From contig JABLXA010000010.1 of assembly GCA_013178415.1 (NCBI GenBank), positions 26,815-90,814 on the forward strand: 64,000 nt of DNA, written 5' to 3'. Positions within the stretch are counted from its first letter, which is position 1, and every line of letters begins with the position of its first letter. Both the position numbers and the translations under genes were made by a program. This DNA is from Bacillota bacterium (GTDB lineage Bacteria; Bacillota; SHA-98; Ch115). The notes beneath the pieces are model-generated. The model searched no databases and was not told the origin of the DNA. It saw only the letters and a program-made list of their open reading frames with translations. Below are positions 53,080-61,652 of this stretch, in pieces.

Positions 53080-54300
53080 TTACGAGTGAGTGGCGGTATG
53101 GGGAGTGGCGGCATTCGGATTGGTTTTTGGGTTTGGCGCCGGATAGAGGGTAAGGATGAATTCTTCACCGGAGACCTCTAATCTTGGTTCGCGTGCGCCT
53201 GCCATGCGCATTTCTTTGAGGATCATAGGGATTCCTCTTCCCAGCCGCTCGATATAACCTAGATTCTGCATATAACGCAGGAGCTGAGGATTCCGCGCAA
53301 AAGAAACACCGATCTTCATCTTTTCGATTGTCACGGTATTGGGCAGCCGGCCGGGGCTGTGAAACTCTACCCGGTCGTCGAAGACCAGAACCCGGATTTG
53401 AGATCCGGCGATGCTGTAGTTCCGGTGAACCACGGCATTGACAACGGCTTCACGTAGCACCTTGGCCGGGTAGGGCTGATGATCGATTCTGCGTGTGCCT
53501 GCGAAATAGACAGGGGTTGGTACGCCTACTCTGATCCTTTCTACAGTCTTATCTACGACGTCAGGCAATCGCCCATTAATGACCGTCCGGTCCACAAGTT
53601 CATCCGCTAGCGTTATTCCGCGGATGCGTGCCACCGTTAACCCGCTTTGCGGCAGGTTTACTTCGGGACGAAGGCCAAAAAGGAGCAAACCTCCCACTGT
53701 AGCCACGATGCTCTTGGTCGTTTCCTCGCGGATCAGAATGCTTGCATTGATGAGAATTCTTTCGGTGGATTCAGGTTCGGCAAAGGGATCGAAATCGTGA
53801 AAGCGTTGGAAATAGTCGGCGACGGCATAACGGTCAATATCCGCGATAGATGTGCCAAGAACGGGTGTTTCATCGTAGGTGACCATCCCGGAGCTCTGAA
53901 AAAGCCGGCTTAGTTCTTCGCGCGTTGCCTCTCTTTTCTGGCTTCCTACACGAACGTAATAGTGGCCGGTGCTGCTTTGATAGGGTGCTACTACCCCTTT
54001 AGGGATGGTCAACACGGCTATATCCTTATGATCAGGGAATTTTACAATCTCAAAACCAGGAATAACCCCGGGGATAACTCCAGTTCGACAAATATTCAGG
54101 CACCACTCTTCCAGATCATGACGCGTTAGCCCCACTCGCTGACCATGATCATCCACGCCCAAAAGGATTCGTCCGCCTTCGGTGTTGGCGAAAGCGACGA
54201 TTTCTTCGGCAAGATGATGGGGCAATATGCGATCTTCCTTGAATTCAACATAGGAATTCTCCCCGGCTTCGATCATCTCTTCCAGTTCTGCGCGTGTCAT
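53080..54300 (-). CDS. AlbA_2 / HATPase_c_4 (RecG C-terminal-like) protein
   Basis: A 406-residue protein: the N-terminal AlbA_2 domain (ENSYVEFKEDRILPHHLAEE, IVAFANTEGGRILLGVDDHG), then a second domain (KVLREAVVNAVVHRNYSIAG, VEFHSPGRLPNTVTIEKMKI, GYIERLGRGIPMILKEMRMA) of the COG2865 type. A low-complexity Asn/Thr/Pro tail ends it. Such proteins are predicted transcriptional regulators or nucleic-acid binders, common in defence neighbourhoods. It lacks the winged-helix extension of the homologue at 26.7 kb. It begins at ATG 54300 and looks intact. Confidence 0.85.
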   Translation of the reverse strand: MTRAELEEMIEAGENSYVEFKEDRILPHHLAEEIVAFANTEGGRILLGVDDHGQRVGLTRHDLEEWCLNICRTGVIPGVIPGFEIVKFPDHKDIAVLTIPKGVVAPYQSSTGHYYVRVGSQKREATREELSRLFQSSGMVTYDETPVLGTSIADIDRYAVADYFQRFHDFDPFAEPESTERILINASILIREETTKSIVATVGGLLLFGLRPEVNLPQSGLTVARIRGITLADELVDRTVINGRLPDVVDKTVERIRVGVPTPVYFAGTRRIDHQPYPAKVLREAVVNAVVHRNYSIAGSQIRVLVFDDRVEFHSPGRLPNTVTIEKMKIGVSFARNPQLLRYMQNLGYIERLGRGIPMILKEMRMAGAREPRLEVSGEEFILTLYPAPNPKTNPNAATPHTATHS

Positions 54301-54668
54301 CTATTATTCTCCCCAATCTCCCCAATCTTGTTCCGCTGTTATAGGGAATAATATAGCCTGCTACTCTATGCCTTTACGCCGCCACCTCGTTCAGGATATC
54401 GCCAGTTGGCACTATCTGGTATAATCATACAATAGGTTCACAAAAGAGGCAAGAATGATATGATGCTCCCGCAGGGCTTCATGTCGTTATATTAGTTTCT
54501 CCGTTTCTCCTCGCCTCCCTTGACGCGCGCGCCATATTGTGTCATCCTGTAAGCGTGGTGCCTAATCGTGGTGCCCTGTACAGCGAGGGCCATGGATGAT
54601 GGCAGTAGCACGGATGGTAGAAGCATGGGTGGCAGCAGGGTGCCGGGAGAGGGGGATCGCGGGTCAGG
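54301..54668. other. gap before the GC-rich radical SAM operon
   Basis: No gene recognised. Base composition becomes distinctly GC-rich from about 54.55 kb. GGGAGAGGGGG at 54648-54656 is purine-rich but 12 nt from the first ATG. Confidence 0.3.
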
Positions 54669-56096
54669 ATGAAGAGGTGGACCTGGGGGTCCGTCAGGGG
54701 CCCCGGGATGTTCCATGTGACGATAGACCCGGAAGGGCCGGGGGTGCTTCGACTTCACCTCAGGCGCGCTGGGGGCTCGAGGCGTTCGATGCTCGCCGCC
54801 CTCAGCGGGCGGCCCAGGAACCTTCTCTGGATCAACGGCAGCCAGCTCCTGCTCCTGGACGAGAGCAACGCCGACACAGTACAAGCCCTCATCGAGGTCG
54901 CCCACGAGCGCACTCGGCCGGGGCGCGAGGTGTCGGAGGAGACCTGGCTCGACGTCAAGCGAGAGACGGCGCGGCGGGTGCACCGGCTTTACCCCCGCGT
55001 GCCCGTTGACGAGATAGAGGGCGATATCGATTACCTGTATGGACTTGTCGTGGAGCTCTCGCGGGGGGCGTGCCCCAGCGAACGGGGCGTCCCGGGGCGC
55101 AGCATGGCCGGGGCCGAGTGGCAGGCGCCTGCGCGCATGGACCTCATGGTCTCGTCTATGGGCGGCTCGGGCTGCCAGAACGCGTGTGCCTGGTGCTATG
55201 CCTCGGATATGCCAGAGGTCCGCGAGCTCGACACCGCCTCATGGAAGCAGGTGATCGACCGGCTGTGGGACGCGGGGATACCGATGGTGAATTTCACCGG
55301 CGGCGAGCCGACGATGCGGCCCGACCTCGTGGAGCTCGTGCGCTATGCTGAGAGATTTGTCACCGGTCTCATCACGAATGGCAGGGCGCTCGCAGGGCTC
55401 GTGGGCAAGCTGAAGACGGCGAGCCTGGACTACATCCAGGTGAGCATCGAGTCGGCGGATAGGGACGTTCACGATGCGATCGTGGGCTCTAAAGGGGCGT
55501 GGGAAGAGACCGTCCGCGGCATCAGGGCCGCGCTGGATGCGGGCATGTACGTCTCTACAAACACCACGTTGACGCGGGCGAATGCAAAAGGGTTCCCCAA
55601 CCTGCTGCGCTTCCTCGCGGGCGCCGGCGTGAGATATGTGGGCTGCAATGCGCTGATCCCCGCCGGGCGCGGCGCGAGGCATCCCGACGCGCTCGAGGCC
55701 CCTGAGCTCAAGGCTCTCCTCACCGGGGCCATGGTGGTCGCGGGCGAGCTGGACCTCGAGTTAAGCTGGTTCACACCTACATGCTATAAAGACCTCGATC
55801 CGGTGGCACTCGATCTCGGGGCGAAATCGTGCTCGGCATGCCATACCAACATGGCGGTGAGGCCTGACGGCGTGGTTGTGCCGTGCCAGTCGTGGTTGCA
55901 CGATGAGGGGCTCGGCAACATCCTCACGACGTCCTGGAAGCGCATATTCAACCACCCGCTCGCCCGCAAGATCAGGGCCCACGGCTTTGCGCCCCAGGAG
56001 TGCAGGAAATGCGAGCATTTCGCCGTCTGCGGCGGGGCCTGCCCATTGGAGGAGTTAAATCGGCGTGGGACGGGTAACAGGAGGGGGATAAGATGA
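54669..56096 (+). CDS. radical SAM/SPASM protein next to Cys-rich membrane protein
   Basis: A 475-residue enzyme. About 130 N-terminal residues form a small alpha/beta region (FHVTIDPEGPGVLRLHLRRA..., LLLLDESNADTVQALIEVAH), possibly a PqqD-like peptide-binding module. The radical SAM core has CX3CX2C (Cys169, Cys173, Cys176 in GCQNACAWCYASD) and NFTGGEPTMRPDL. The C-terminus is SPASM: CSACHTNMAVRPDGVVVPCQ and CRKCEHFAVCGGACP. ATG at 54669 is used, but ATG 54708 (MFHVTIDPEG) may be the real start. Its stop overlaps the next ATG (ATGA at 56093-56096), so it is translationally coupled to the Cys-Ala-tailed protein, its likely substrate or partner. Confidence 0.88.
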   Translation: MKRWTWGSVRGPGMFHVTIDPEGPGVLRLHLRRAGGSRRSMLAALSGRPRNLLWINGSQLLLLDESNADTVQALIEVAHERTRPGREVSEETWLDVKRETARRVHRLYPRVPVDEIEGDIDYLYGLVVELSRGACPSERGVPGRSMAGAEWQAPARMDLMVSSMGGSGCQNACAWCYASDMPEVRELDTASWKQVIDRLWDAGIPMVNFTGGEPTMRPDLVELVRYAERFVTGLITNGRALAGLVGKLKTASLDYIQVSIESADRDVHDAIVGSKGAWEETVRGIRAALDAGMYVSTNTTLTRANAKGFPNLLRFLAGAGVRYVGCNALIPAGRGARHPDALEAPELKALLTGAMVVAGELDLELSWFTPTCYKDLDPVALDLGAKSCSACHTNMAVRPDGVVVPCQSWLHDEGLGNILTTSWKRIFNHPLARKIRAHGFAPQECRKCEHFAVCGGACPLEELNRRGTGNRRGIR

Positions 56097-57337
56097 GGCA
56101 GACGTTTCCCCGGACACTTCCCGTCATGGCGTTAGTGGGCCTCCTCCTATGCCTTGCGGTCGCGACGGCGGCCGGCCCTGTCGCCGCTCCGGTCTATGCA
56201 TCGGGGGACACTGGCACATACAGGATACTCAATTATGTCGTGACCATCGAGCCCCAGCCGGACGGGAGCTGGATAGCCGGCTACTCCCAGGAGTGGAAGG
56301 TGACCGGCGGGCATATCCCGTGGGTCACGGTAGGGCTTCCGGATTATAACTATAGCATCCTTTCGCAGGGGGGCGCCGCATCCCGGGTCTCGCGCGCCGA
56401 TTATGGCTCATGGAGCGGGGTCCGCGTTGATCTCGACCGCGATTATAGGAGCGGCGAAACCTTCAGGTTCAATTTTCAGGTGAAACAGGACGGCATGGGG
56501 CGCCGGAGAGGCGACGCGGTCGAATTTGCGTTTGTCCCCGGGTGGTATGACCGGGCCGAGACCGACAGGCTCGAGGTGCGGCTCAAGAACCCCGGGAGCC
56601 CTGAGGCTCTGCTGCACACCTCGCCGGAGCCGACCGAGAGGACGACCGGCGGGGAGGTGGTCTGGATCGCCCGCCTGGGTCGGGGTGAGCGCTTCAAGGT
56701 CGCGTTCGCATTCTCACCCGAGCTCTTCCCGGGCGTCAAGGCGCGGGCCGGTGGGACGGGGCCTTCTGACGCGGGCGGTGACATGCGCCCCGGCGGTGCC
56801 CCTATGGTATCATCTGTGATGCCGGCGGTCATCTTCATCGGAATCATAGTGTTCCTCATAGTCTTCGTAAGCCTCATCGCCCTCGCCAGCCTTGTCCGTC
56901 GCGGCGGCTACAAGGGCAGGCGCGGGATTTATTACGGCACTTATTTCCCAATCCCGCCGGTGGGTAGGTCCCCGTGGGGATCAGGGTCATCCCAACCTCG
57001 GGGCGGCATGGGCTCGCCCGGAGGCTCGCGCAACTCGAACGACTCGCGCAAGTCCGGCGGTGGGGGTGGATTTGGGGGGAGGGCCATCGGGTGCGCCTGC
57101 GTGTCGTGCGCATGTGCATGCGTCTCATGCGCTTGCGCCTGCGCGTGCGCTGGCGGCGGCGGGGCAGGCTGCGCGCGGAAGTTCGATGGCGCCCGCCCTA
57201 CCCACCCAGTCCACCCGGTGCGCCCAGTGCGCCCGGCGGCGCCGATGGAGCGCACTGCAAGCACGGGAGCTAGAGTGAACACCGACGTGAAGGTGCGGGC
57301 CAGGACGGAGACGGGATCAGGCGAGGGTCGGGAGTAA
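56093..57337 (+). CDS. membrane protein with ten-Cys Cys-Ala repeat tail
   Basis: A 414-residue protein: a signal peptide (LPVMALVGLLLCLAVATAAG), a DUF2207-like extracytoplasmic beta domain (about 40-220), a membrane helix (PAVIFIGIIVFLIVFVSLIA, about 242-265), then a Gly/Ser-rich stretch ending GGGGGFGGRAIG. The Cys block is residues 334-360: Cys at 334, 336, 339, 341, 343, 346, 348, 350, 352 and 360, alternating with Ala or Val-Ser. A Pro/Val/His-rich tail follows. Such a dense alternating Cys block beside a radical SAM/SPASM enzyme suggests thioether or other Cys modification; that is inference. AGGAGGGGG precedes the ATG. Confidence 0.82.
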   Translation: MRQTFPRTLPVMALVGLLLCLAVATAAGPVAAPVYASGDTGTYRILNYVVTIEPQPDGSWIAGYSQEWKVTGGHIPWVTVGLPDYNYSILSQGGAASRVSRADYGSWSGVRVDLDRDYRSGETFRFNFQVKQDGMGRRRGDAVEFAFVPGWYDRAETDRLEVRLKNPGSPEALLHTSPEPTERTTGGEVVWIARLGRGERFKVAFAFSPELFPGVKARAGGTGPSDAGGDMRPGGAPMVSSVMPAVIFIGIIVFLIVFVSLIALASLVRRGGYKGRRGIYYGTYFPIPPVGRSPWGSGSSQPRGGMGSPGGSRNSNDSRKSGGGGGFGGRAIGCACVSCACACVSCACACACAGGGGAGCARKFDGARPTHPVHPVRPVRPAAPMERTASTGARVNTDVKVRARTETGSGEGRE

Positions 57338-57352
57338 TGACCGGAGGGAGTG

Positions 57353-58096
57353 ATGGCGATGCCGGTGCCTCTAGCGATGCCAGCGATTCGCCGCCAGGGA
57401 GGTTCGCCACCTACCACCGGAGGCTCGCTGCCTATCACCGGCGCAGCTCCCCGAGGGGACGCATGGGCAGCCGGCCGGAGGCATGGGGACCGGTGGGGCT
57501 GGCGCATGCATATAGTGCGCAGCCTGCTGGTGGCAATGCTGTGCCTGGCGGTGCTGTCGGTCACGGCAGGATGCCGCCCTGGCGCCGTCACATCCGATCG
57601 GCCGCGCGGCGAAAGGCCATACGATGAGAATGTCGAGGTTCCCCCAGGCGATCCGGCCTTCCCGAGGTTGGGCCGGTACTGGGTGGTTGATCCAGAAGGT
57701 CTCGTGGGGCTCCGCGCCGTTCAGGCGGCGGACGAAACCCTGGAGGCCCTCAGGGCGGATGGTCTCGCTGAGACGGTCATAGTCATCCGGCGTGGGGTGA
57801 AGCACCCGGTGGAGTGGTCCACCCATTACGGCCGCTGGCTCATGCTGGGGGAGCGCGAAGGCCCGCGCAGGAACAACGGGCTGGTCTTCCTCATCGTTCC
57901 TGATGCCCGCCCTGAGGCGGGGCGGGTCTGGTATAGCGTCGGGCGCGGGCTTCCGAGACTCACCTCATCCGACCTCGGCCCGCTTCTCGAGGAGGCGGCT
58001 TCGTATGCGAACGCGGACGATTTCGACGGGGCTGTGGTTTCTATCGCAAGAAACATTGATGATATCCTTCGCAAGATCTATCGTAAATCATCATAA
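57353..58096 (+). CDS. TPM-domain exported protein
   Basis: A 247-residue protein. GGAGGG (57343-57348) favours the start at 57353, but a second start at 57506 would begin directly with the signal peptide (MHIVRSLLVAMLCLAVLSVT) and a TAGC lipobox-like site. The rest is a TPM domain (YWVVDPEGLVGLRAVQAADE, NNGLVFLIVPDARPEAGRVW, LGPLLEEAASYANADDFDGA). TPM-domain proteins are exported or membrane-bound and often encoded with LemA, as here. The 50 residues before the signal peptide are Pro/Gly/Arg-rich and may not be translated. Confidence 0.78.
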   Translation: MAMPVPLAMPAIRRQGGSPPTTGGSLPITGAAPRGDAWAAGRRHGDRWGWRMHIVRSLLVAMLCLAVLSVTAGCRPGAVTSDRPRGERPYDENVEVPPGDPAFPRLGRYWVVDPEGLVGLRAVQAADETLEALRADGLAETVIVIRRGVKHPVEWSTHYGRWLMLGEREGPRRNNGLVFLIVPDARPEAGRVWYSVGRGLPRLTSSDLGPLLEEAASYANADDFDGAVVSIARNIDDILRKIYRKSS

Positions 58097-58165
58097 ATCG
58101 TGAGATGTGGGGCTCCATAAGATTCCAAATATAAGATTTAAATGTAAGGTTTATGGGAGGGGAGA

Positions 58166-58804
58166 ATGTTGAGAAGGGGATACCTCATTGGAATCGCAGG
58201 CCTGATCGTCGTGGTGCTGATTGTCCTCATGGGGTTTTCGTGGGTCATGGGGATCCAGAGGAATATGGTCAGGCTCCAGCAGGGCGTGCTTGCGCAGGAG
58301 GGGCGATACGGCGCGGCGCTCGAGACCTTGAGCGAGAAGATCAAGGGAATCTGGTCAATAGAGAAGGATTTCCTGGAGCATGAGAAGGACACTCTTACGG
58401 GCGTCATAAGGGAGCGCGCCGCGGCACTAAACCGCGCCGGAGAGGAATTCGCGGCGGCGACCGCCGAAGGCGACCCGCAGAAGACCATCCAGGCCGCGAC
58501 GCGATTCCGCGAGGCGGCCGAGGGGCTTGCGCTCTCGGTCAATGTGAACGCGCTTCGCGAGGCCTACCCGCAGCTATTCTCCCCGCCGATCGTGCAGCAG
58601 ACCATGCGCGGGCTGGAGGAAGCGGTAAACGAGATCCGCACCGCGCTCGACGACTGGCAGGTGGCCATCAGGAACTATAATACCTTCAGATCGCAGTGGC
58701 CGCAGAGCTTCGTCGGAGGAGCCCTGAACTTCCCGGCCTCGTATGATTATTACAAGTCCGAGAAGGCGAAGCTCAACATGGATGAGCTGATGCCGAGGGG
58801 TTAA
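58166..58804 (+). CDS. LemA family protein
   Basis: A 212-residue protein: one N-terminal membrane helix (YLIGIAGLIVVVLIVLMGFS), then the antiparallel helical LemA core (MGIQRNMVRLQQGVLAQEGR, YGAALETLSEKIKG...AIRNYNTFRSQWPQSF) ending in PASYDYY, the usual LemA finish. GGGAGGGGAG stands before the ATG. It is the last gene of the radical SAM/Cys-tail/TPM operon. LemA proteins scaffold envelope processes; a link to Cys-tail maturation or display is possible but unproven. Confidence 0.85.
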   Translation: MLRRGYLIGIAGLIVVVLIVLMGFSWVMGIQRNMVRLQQGVLAQEGRYGAALETLSEKIKGIWSIEKDFLEHEKDTLTGVIRERAAALNRAGEEFAAATAEGDPQKTIQAATRFREAAEGLALSVNVNALREAYPQLFSPPIVQQTMRGLEEAVNEIRTALDDWQVAIRNYNTFRSQWPQSFVGGALNFPASYDYYKSEKAKLNMDELMPRG

Positions 58805-58897
58805 GGCTCGATTTCCTGGGCAGGGCAGCGTTCGTTTATAGGGTGAATATTTGGTAAACAAGCTGTAACATCCCGTCAGGGGATCGTACCCAGCCTT

Positions 58898-58935
58898 TAC
58901 GAAAAGGGCGGAGAGTATTTTGGGACCTTTTCGTA
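58898..58935. terminator. 10-bp perfect inverted repeat after lemA-like gene
   Basis: TACGAAAAGG (58898-58907) and CCTTTTCGTA (58926-58935) with an 18-nt loop. It lies between the LemA gene and the next promoter and may end transcription, although no T run follows. Confidence 0.4.
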
Positions 58936-58956
58936 GATTATGCACGCGAATGGTGC

Positions 58957-58985
58957 TTGACGTCCGCCCGTGTATACCTTATACT
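58957..58985 (+). promoter_or_regulatory. sigma-A-like promoter of small-protein gene
   Basis: TTGACG (58957-58962), 17-nt spacer, TATACT (58980-58985). Transcription would start near 58992, about 78 bp before the small ORF at 59070. Confidence 0.6.
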
Positions 58986-59069
58986 TGAACTTGGCAATGA
59001 TGGAAATTCTCTATACATTTGGCAGATAAAATTTCTGGAAATCTTGTGAGGAGAAGGGAGGTCGCGCAA

Positions 59070-59243
59070 GTGATCAGGACGATGCTCGCCGGAGCACGGC
59101 TCGCCATGGGCGCTATAATTGCTCTAATTGGCGTTATATCCTGCGCGCTCGTTCGCGAGCGGTCAGAGGGTGTTTACGGCGTTTATGGTGCTGATGGTGC
59201 TGATGGTGTTTATATTCATGCGCGGCCTGATCCTGCCTTCTAG
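59070..59243 (+). CDS. small membrane or secreted protein (57 residues)
   Basis: GTG at 59070 is preceded by AAGGGAGGT with 9-nt spacing. The product has one hydrophobic helix (LAGARLAMGAIIALIGVISC), then a short repetitive tail with GVYGVYGADGADGVY. It has its own promoter upstream and a GC-rich hairpin (59272-59295) downstream, the layout of a separate transcription unit. No family recognised. A longer frame from 59019 has no ribosome site. Confidence 0.4.
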   Translation: MIRTMLAGARLAMGAIIALIGVISCALVRERSEGVYGVYGADGADGVYIHARPDPAF

Positions 59244-59271
59244 CTGGTAGATTCGATTCCAGTAGGGTCGT

Positions 59272-59295
59272 GGGCCGCACAAAAGTTCGCGGCCC
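59272..59295 (+). terminator. GC-rich hairpin after small-protein gene
   Basis: GGGCCGC (59272-59278), 10-nt loop and GCGGCCC (59289-59295), followed by TTATCATTT. It is a plausible, rather weak intrinsic terminator. Confidence 0.5.
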
Positions 59296-59433
59296 TTATC
59301 ATTTGCTGCAGAAAATTCTGGCGCACCTATCTATGCAGGCAGCACAGGAGAGCCGCAGGCCAAAACCCGGTTCTCCTTTTCATTTTTCACCTGCGTTTCA
59401 TGGCGCGGTGTGCGAAAGCGAGGCTCAGGTAAG

Positions 59434-60417
59434 ATGCAGGCAGCGTTGGAATGTATAAATGCGAGAAAGGTGTTCTACGTAAAGAAGGGGGTGAAAACAG
59501 AATCAAAACCCTCTGCCGAGTGGCGTGCGGCGTCCGGTGAGAACGGCAGGTTCCCCGGCCGTCTGCCTCTCCCTCGGGTCATAACCACCCTGTTTTCCAC
59601 GAGTGTGCCGGTGGAGGCTGTGGCCGGAGTGACGTTCGAGGTCGGGCGCGGGGAGATTTTTGGCATTCTGGGGCCAAATGGATCGGGCAAGTCGACGCTC
59701 ATCAGGCTCATATCTACATTGCTCCTGCCCGACGAGGGCGAGATCAGGGTCTTCGGCCACGACGTGGTGCGCGAGAGATTCGCCGTGCGCCGCCTGATAA
59801 ACCGCGTTTCTGTTGAGGCCGCGTTTTTCAAAAAGCTCTCGGCCATGGAGAACCTGAGCTACGCTGCAAGGCTCTATGATCTTGACATCCGCGAGGCGCG
59901 AAAGACCGCCATCCATATCCTGGATCGCCTCGGGTTCAGCGAGAACAAGGTATATGAGCCGCTCGAGGACCTGTCCCGGGGGATGCAGCAAAAGGTGGCT
60001 GTCGCGCGGGCTCTCCTGACCTCTCCGCTGCTGCTCCTCCTCGACGAGCCAACCACAGGCCTTGATCCCGTATCGAAAAGGGAGGTTCAGGATTACGTCC
60101 TCGAAGTGAGGGAGGCGCGTGGTACCACCGTGATCCTGACCACTCACGACATGCAGGAGGCAGACAGGTTGTGCGACAGGGTAGCAATCATCGATCAGGG
60201 CAGGTTCGTTGCACTGGACACGCCAGCCCGGCTCAAGGCGGGGCTTTCGGTAAGTCTTTCGACAAATGGCGGCAAGACCGCAAATAGCGGCGGGACTGCA
60301 GATAATGGCGGAGTTGTAAATAGTAGCGAGACTGTAACCCTGGAGAATGTGTTCTTTGTCCTTACCGGAAGGGAGTTAAGGGAATTCAACCTGGGAAAGG
60401 GGGATCACGGTGATTGA
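59434..60417 (+). CDS. ABC transporter ATP-binding protein
   Basis: A 327-residue ABC-2 exporter ATPase. Walker A is GPNGSGKST (residues 80-88), signature LSRGMQQK, Walker B LLLLDEP, switch His in TTHDMQ. An unusual insert of about 35 residues (KTESKPSAEWRAASGENGRF...) separates the first strands. A Gly/Asn-rich stretch (NGGKTANSGGTADNGGVVNS) precedes the last helix. ATG at 59434 is chosen from homology; the frame opens at a GTG at 59410. It overlaps the permease gene by 8 bp. Confidence 0.85.
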   Translation: MQAALECINARKVFYVKKGVKTESKPSAEWRAASGENGRFPGRLPLPRVITTLFSTSVPVEAVAGVTFEVGRGEIFGILGPNGSGKSTLIRLISTLLLPDEGEIRVFGHDVVRERFAVRRLINRVSVEAAFFKKLSAMENLSYAARLYDLDIREARKTAIHILDRLGFSENKVYEPLEDLSRGMQQKVAVARALLTSPLLLLLDEPTTGLDPVSKREVQDYVLEVREARGTTVILTTHDMQEADRLCDRVAIIDQGRFVALDTPARLKAGLSVSLSTNGGKTANSGGTADNGGVVNSSETVTLENVFFVLTGRELREFNLGKGDHGD

Positions 60418-61255
60418 GTTTGTGAGGGAGGTGCGGAGGGGCTACGCCCTCGTCGAGCGGAATTTCAACCTCATCAAGAGGTATATAGGCTGGGAGATTG
60501 TATTCCTCATATACACGGTTGTGAACACTCTCACGATAGCATTCATAGGCGTGAACCCCGCCACCGGCGGGAGCGGGAGCGGGGGTTGGAGCGGAGGCGG
60601 GGGCGGGGGTGGCGACAGGGTCCTCTACCTCGTCGTGGGGGCGCTTCTCTGGGGGTTTCTTTCGGTCCTATTCCATGAAGTGGCCGAATCTGTGCAGTGG
60701 GAGCGCTGGGAGGGGACTATCGAATATTCCTTTATGGCCCCCATGAAGCGCCTGTCTTATCTCGGCGGGGTGTGCCTCTACGCGGCGACCTATGGAGCAG
60801 TGAGGACTATCATCGTCATGCTGGCCGTCGTGTCCCTGTTTAAGCTAGACCTCGGTAGTGCCAATCTGGGGGCGGCGTTTGTGGTGCTGCTCCTCTCCAG
60901 TTTATCCTTCATTGGGGTTGGGTTGATGGCTGCGGTGCTGCCGCTCCTATCCCCGGAGAAAGGCTCGCAGGCCGCGCATATCCTCGAGGCCGCGATCCTG
61001 CTGGTCTCGGGGGTCTATTACGAGGTCGATGTGTTGCCGGGGTGGCTCCAGCCACTCTCACGTCTATCGCCGGCCACATATACTCTGCGAGCTGCGCGGG
61101 CGGCTCTGCTTCGTAACGCCTCCTTCCGCGACATCGGGGGCGACCTCATGTTGCTCCTTGTCATCGGGGTGGTGCTCATACCCCTGGGGCTCAAGGTATT
61201 CAACTGGGGCGAGCTTCACGCGATGCGCACGGGCAAGCTCAAGAGAAGCGGTTGA
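60410..61255 (+). CDS. ABC-2 type permease
   Basis: A 281-residue membrane protein with about six helices (IVFLIYTVVNTLTIAFIGVN, YLVVGALLWGFLSVLFHEVA, VIGVVLIPLGLKVFNWGELH) and the ABC-2 pattern around PGWLQPLSRLSPATYTLRAA. A Gly/Ser-rich loop (GGSGSGGWSGGGGGGG) lies after the first helix. GTG start inside the end of the ATPase gene. Together they form an exporter of unknown substrate. Its position 1.6 kb after the Cys-tail operon makes a role in that system possible, but a promoter and hairpins separate them. Confidence 0.84.
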   Translation: MIEFVREVRRGYALVERNFNLIKRYIGWEIVFLIYTVVNTLTIAFIGVNPATGGSGSGGWSGGGGGGGDRVLYLVVGALLWGFLSVLFHEVAESVQWERWEGTIEYSFMAPMKRLSYLGGVCLYAATYGAVRTIIVMLAVVSLFKLDLGSANLGAAFVVLLLSSLSFIGVGLMAAVLPLLSPEKGSQAAHILEAAILLVSGVYYEVDVLPGWLQPLSRLSPATYTLRAARAALLRNASFRDIGGDLMLLLVIGVVLIPLGLKVFNWGELHAMRTGKLKRSG

Positions 61256-61340
61256 CGCCGCCGGCCGGAAGGATACTGCCGAATTCATCTGTTCTATTAG
61301 GTGGCTACGAGGTGGCTACCCGAAAACCCGAAGACGTAAC

Positions 61341-61369
61341 TTGACGGGTTTATGCATACATGTTATCAT
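61341..61369 (+). promoter_or_regulatory. promoter of the RHH/PIN pair
   Basis: TTGACG (61341-61346), 17-nt spacer, TATCAT (61364-61369), 37 bp before the antitoxin ATG. Confidence 0.6.
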
Positions 61370-61406
61370 TAATGCGTAAAAGTAATCGCCAAAGGGAGAA
61401 TTGATC

Positions 61407-61652
61407 ATGGTACGAACTCAAATCCAGCTTACGGAAGAACAGGCAGTGGCTCTTCGGCGGCTGGCAGTTCTTCAGGGGGTTCCCATTGCGGAGTTGGTTC
61501 GCCGCGGGGTAGAAATGGTAATTAACTCAGATGAAAGCATCGAAAAGAAAAAGAGATTTGCCAAGGCTAAGGAAGTAGCCGGGCGTTTTCAATCCGGATT
61601 GCCGGATCTTGCGGTGCGTCATGATGATTATTTTGCGGAGGATAGCTTATGA
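61407..61652 (+). CDS. ribbon-helix-helix (CopG-like) antitoxin
   Basis: An 81-residue protein with an RHH fold at its start: MVRTQIQLTEEQAVALRRLA, then VPIAELVRRGVEMVI. The acidic C-terminus (HDDYFAEDSL) is typical of antitoxins paired with PIN toxins. ATG at 61407 is chosen over TTG 61401 because AGGGAG lies upstream at good spacing. It overlaps the toxin by ATGA. Confidence 0.85.
   Translation: MVRTQIQLTEEQAVALRRLAVLQGVPIAELVRRGVEMVINSDESIEKKKRFAKAKEVAGRFQSGLPDLAVRHDDYFAEDSL

Noticed and set aside
56941..57591. 216-codon minus-strand ORF rich in Ala, His and Pro opposite the Cys-tail gene
   Set aside because: It is the shadow of the GC-rich Gly/Cys-coding region and shows no family or start signal.
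59019..59069. Longer N-terminal form of the 57-residue protein from the start at 59019
   Set aside because: No ribosome site there, and the strong AAGGGAGGT lies inside that frame at correct distance to GTG 59070.
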